Source: Abyssisolibacter fermentans
Lineage (GTDB): Bacteria; Bacillota; Clostridia; Tissierellales; MCWD3
Direction of reading: 5' to 3'
DNA: 64,000 nucleotides
Assembly: GCF_001559865.1 (NCBI RefSeq)
Contig: NZ_LOHE01000060.1
Coordinates: 48,359-112,358 of the forward strand
Positions 61,409-64,000 of the stretch are shown here, piece after piece. The notes under the pieces were generated by a model that worked only from the letters and a program-made list of their open reading frames with translations, was not told the origin of the DNA and did no database searches. Position numbers and translations under genes: made by a program. Position 1 is the stretch's first letter, and the number at the start of each line of letters is the position of its first letter.

Positions 61409-64000
61409 TTAAAATCTAAAGTCACCTTTATCATTTAATAAAACGCTAGGAATAAACGATAAAATATCATTATTCAGAACAATGTCCTCGATTTTTATAT
61501 TATTGTTTTTAACTATTTGATTTAAAATTTCAATATAGTGTTTTGTGATTTTTTCAGCAGTAGCCTTATTAAACAATGTAGTAGAATAATTTAATACCAT
61601 TCTTATTATATTATCACTTTCATTAGCCGACAGAACTAAATCATACTTTGATAATTTATAATCGAATTTATAAGGCTTAATTTCTATTCCATTAATTTCT
61701 ATTTTTTCTATATTTATATTCTGGACTTCAAATATTGTATCGAATAATGGGCTTCTACTCATATCTCTTATCATTGGTAATTTTTCTACTAAGTCTTCAA
61801 ACGGATAGTCTTGACTTTCATATGCTTTAATTCCGTTTTCTTTTACTTTTGTTATTAATTCTTTAAATGTATAAGTTCCAATTATATCATTTCTCATTGC
61901 TAGTAAATTCACAAACATTCCTACTACATTATGTATGTCCGCATGAGACCTACCTGTTATTGGCGAACCTACAACTATATCTTCTTGTCCTGTATATTTA
62001 TAAAGCAATACATTATAGGCTGCAAGTAATACCATATACAATGACGCTTTATTTTCCCTTGCTATTTTATATAATTCATTTGTCACTTTTTTGTCAACTT
62101 TAAAATCTATCCTCTCTCCTTTATAACTTTTCATAATTGGTCTTGGATAATCTGTTGGCATATTAAGTACTGGTATATCACCTTTGAATCTATCTAACCA
62201 ATATTGTTCTTGTCTTTTTAATGCTTCTGTAGATAACAAATTTTTCTGCCATGCTGCATAATCTTTGTATTGTATTTTTAAATTTGGGAGTTTTTCTCCT
62301 TTATAAAATTTTACTAACTCTTCAACTAAAATTTTTGTAGACACTCCATCTGAAATAATATGGTGTGAATCCATCATTAGTATATACTTATTCTCTGATA
62401 AACTTATCAACGCCACTCTAAATAGAGGAGCTTTTTTTAAGTCAAATAGTCGTACAAAATTTTGTATTAATCCATCTATTCCTTTTTCTTCAGCCTGTAT
62501 ATATTGTATTTTAAAATCTACTTCTTCATTAATCTTTTGTACAAGCTCACAATCTACAATTTCAAAGCTGGTTCTTAAGGACTCATGTCTATTTATTAAC
62601 TTTTTAAATGCTTCTTCAAATCGTTTCTTGTGTAATTTCCCATTTAATTCCAGAACCGTTGGCATATTATAGCTCACCATAGCTTGATCCAATTGACTCA
62701 ATACGTACATCCTCTTCTGAGCAGATGATAAAAGATAATACTCTTTTTCTTCTATAGGTTGTATACTTGAATACTCGCTCTTCTTTGCATTATCTATATA
62801 TTTTGAAATCCCTTTAATTGTTGGATTCTTAAAAATTTCTTGTAAAGGCACTTCAATGTTAACTTCTTTATATAGTCTAGATTTAAAAATCATAGCCTTC
62901 AATGAATGTCCACCCAAATTAAAGAAATTGTCATTTATTCCAATCTGTTGTTCCGTCAATAATACTTCTTGCCATATTCCTACCATTATTTCTTCTGTTT
63001 CATTTCTAGGTCCTTCATATTCCTCTTCCGGTATAACATTCACTTCCATTTTTAATAATGCTTCTCTATCTATCTTCCCATTTGGAGTTCGTGGTATTCT
63101 ATCTAGCTGTATAAAAGTTGTAGGCACCATATATTCAGGTAATTCTATTGATAAATAATTTCTCAGTTCTGATATTTTACTTCTTTGCTTACCAACTATA
63201 TATGCACATAAATATTTATCTCCACTTTTATCTTCTCTTGCCATTACTACTGCTTCTTTTATATCATAATTCTTCAGTAATTGATTTTCTATTTCTTCTA
63301 GTTCTATTCTATGTCCTCTAATTTTTACCTGATGATCTATTCTTCCTAAGATTTCAATGTTTCCATCCTCTAACCATCTTCCTATATCCCCTGCTCTATA
63401 CATTTTTTCCCCTGAAATAAAAGGATTATCAACAAATTTTTCTTTTGTTAATTCTATTCTCTTTAAATAACCTCTCCCTACACCATCTCCTGATATATAT
63501 ATATCCCCAGCTACTCCTATAGGTTGTAATTTATTTTCTTTATCAAGTATATATATTTTCGCATTTGGCATTGGCATACCAATAGGAATGTTCTGAAGTA
63601 AATCTATATTTTCTTTTGAAATTTCATATATAGTTGAATCTACAGAACATTCAGTTGGTCCATAAACATTTATTATTTTCACTGAATCTGAGTTTAGTTT
63701 ATTCAAGAAATTCTCTACCACTTTATGTGGTAAAATATCTCCACCTATAACAAATCGCTCAATATTAAGTTCTAAATTATTATCTCCAATGCCCTCTAAC
63801 AACATATTTATATGACTAGGTGTCCCATCAGTAACATCTATTTTGTTTTTTCTATAAAACTCGAGTAATTTTATACCATCTAATCTAATATCTTCTGGAA
63901 CAATGTACAAACTATATCCATTTAGTATAGCTGCAAATATCTGTTGTACAGATGCATCAAATATATAGGGTGCAACTATGCTTACCCTTAAATCATCATT
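61409..64000 (-). CDS. NRPS: A(Gln), T, C (partial, runs off right edge)
   Basis: 863 codons visible; the frame is open to base 64000 (NDDLRVSIVAPYIFDASVQQ at the edge), so the gene begins outside the window. Visible 1-320: A domain from motif A4; pocket residues D-A-Q-D-V-G-V-V-D match the Gln code DAQDLGVVD with one conservative change. 330-400: carrier (GGHS, Ser about 366). 425-860: C domain with HHIISDG (about 546-552). It ends just after the C domain, like the next NRPS, so the amino acid added by that C domain is supplied by the following subunit. Gene order makes this subunit act before the Thr/Ser subunit. Confidence 0.92.
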   Translation of the reverse strand, partial: NDDLRVSIVAPYIFDASVQQIFAAILNGYSLYIVPEDIRLDGIKLLEFYRKNKIDVTDGTPSHINMLLEGIGDNNLELNIERFVIGGDILPHKVVENFLNKLNSDSVKIINVYGPTECSVDSTIYEISKENIDLLQNIPIGMPMPNAKIYILDKENKLQPIGVAGDIYISGDGVGRGYLKRIELTKEKFVDNPFISGEKMYRAGDIGRWLEDGNIEILGRIDHQVKIRGHRIELEEIENQLLKNYDIKEAVVMAREDKSGDKYLCAYIVGKQRSKISELRNYLSIELPEYMVPTTFIQLDRIPRTPNGKIDREALLKMEVNVIPEEEYEGPRNETEEIMVGIWQEVLLTEQQIGINDNFFNLGGHSLKAMIFKSRLYKEVNIEVPLQEIFKNPTIKGISKYIDNAKKSEYSSIQPIEEKEYYLLSSAQKRMYVLSQLDQAMVSYNMPTVLELNGKLHKKRFEEAFKKLINRHESLRTSFEIVDCELVQKINEEVDFKIQYIQAEEKGIDGLIQNFVRLFDLKKAPLFRVALISLSENKYILMMDSHHIISDGVSTKILVEELVKFYKGEKLPNLKIQYKDYAAWQKNLLSTEALKRQEQYWLDRFKGDIPVLNMPTDYPRPIMKSYKGERIDFKVDKKVTNELYKIARENKASLYMVLLAAYNVLLYKYTGQEDIVVGSPITGRSHADIHNVVGMFVNLLAMRNDIIGTYTFKELITKVKENGIKAYESQDYPFEDLVEKLPMIRDMSRSPLFDTIFEVQNINIEKIEINGIEIKPYKFDYKLSKYDLVLSANESDNIIRMVLNYSTTLFNKATAEKITKHYIEILNQIVKNNNIKIEDIVLNNDILSFIPSVLLNDKGDFRF

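Noticed and set aside
44820..63158. Many 60-140 codon plus-strand ORFs inside the NRPS genes
   Set aside because: They are antisense shadows of highly repeated A, C and T domain sequence, recur at the same places in each module and lack ribosome sites.
44087..63999. Long repeated segments in the NRPS genes as possible recent duplication or recombination repeats
   Set aside because: The similarity follows module and domain boundaries and is explained by ordinary NRPS module homology.

Overview
The window comes from a low-GC, AT-rich Firmicute. Codon use, AGGAGG-type ribosome binding sites, TTGACA/TATAAT promoters and protein family types all suggest the class Clostridia. I cannot name the genus from the sequence alone. 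Almost every gene is on the minus strand.

Left part (1-14,500): the edge holds a partial B12-dependent methionine synthase activation-domain protein. After it come a membrane diguanylate cyclase, an alpha/beta hydrolase, a YcxB-like membrane protein and an ABC-F ATPase. The ABC-F gene has a textbook inducible leader: consensus promoter, 8-codon leader peptide and a terminator just before the start codon. Next are an unexplained 114-nt hairpin, a translationally coupled tetR / ABC ATPase / FtsX-type permease / HlyD-type adaptor operon with a visible operator, an RtcB-type RNA ligase, and a small membrane ORF broken at a run of 12 T.

Accessory region 1 (14,700-23,900): a six-gene operon with start/stop overlaps or very short gaps runs leftward: histidine phosphatase, radical SAM (rSAM) enzyme, ATP-grasp/phosphohistidine dikinase of the rifampin-phosphotransferase type, two B12-binding rSAM enzymes, and a divergent kinase-fold protein. 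I do not recognise this combination as a named pathway.

Accessory region 2 (24,600-32,500): two near-identical 24-26 residue peptide genes, each followed by the same hairpin, flank a nucleotidyltransferase, a B12-rSAM enzyme, an AlkZ-like winged-helix protein, a small P-loop kinase and an HEXXH metallopeptidase, with a decayed partial copy of the peptidase and a dead IS200/IS605 element. It looks like an undescribed RiPP-type (ribosomally made, modified peptide) system.

Middle (32,800-42,300): a sugar ABC transporter (chvE/mmsA/mmsB type) sits downstream of a membrane-anchored sugar-binding protein, a YesM/LytS-like kinase and a YesN-like regulator, the layout of the clostridial XylFII-LytS-YesN sugar sensor. 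A junkyard of IS remnants (42,700-44,000) follows.

Right part (44,000-64,000): a nonribosomal peptide synthetase (NRPS) cluster, running off the right edge. Specificity codes read from the A domains give Gln, then Thr, Ser, an aromatic residue and one unresolved residue, ending in a thioesterase. The Thr adenylation domain is interrupted between motifs A2 and A3 by about 545 residues holding an rSAM domain followed by a B12-binding domain, the reverse of the usual order. A separate B12-rSAM enzyme lies between two synthetase genes. Two synthetases start with only the C-terminal half of a condensation domain. The interrupted A domain and the short-peptide locus are the strongest candidates for something new.
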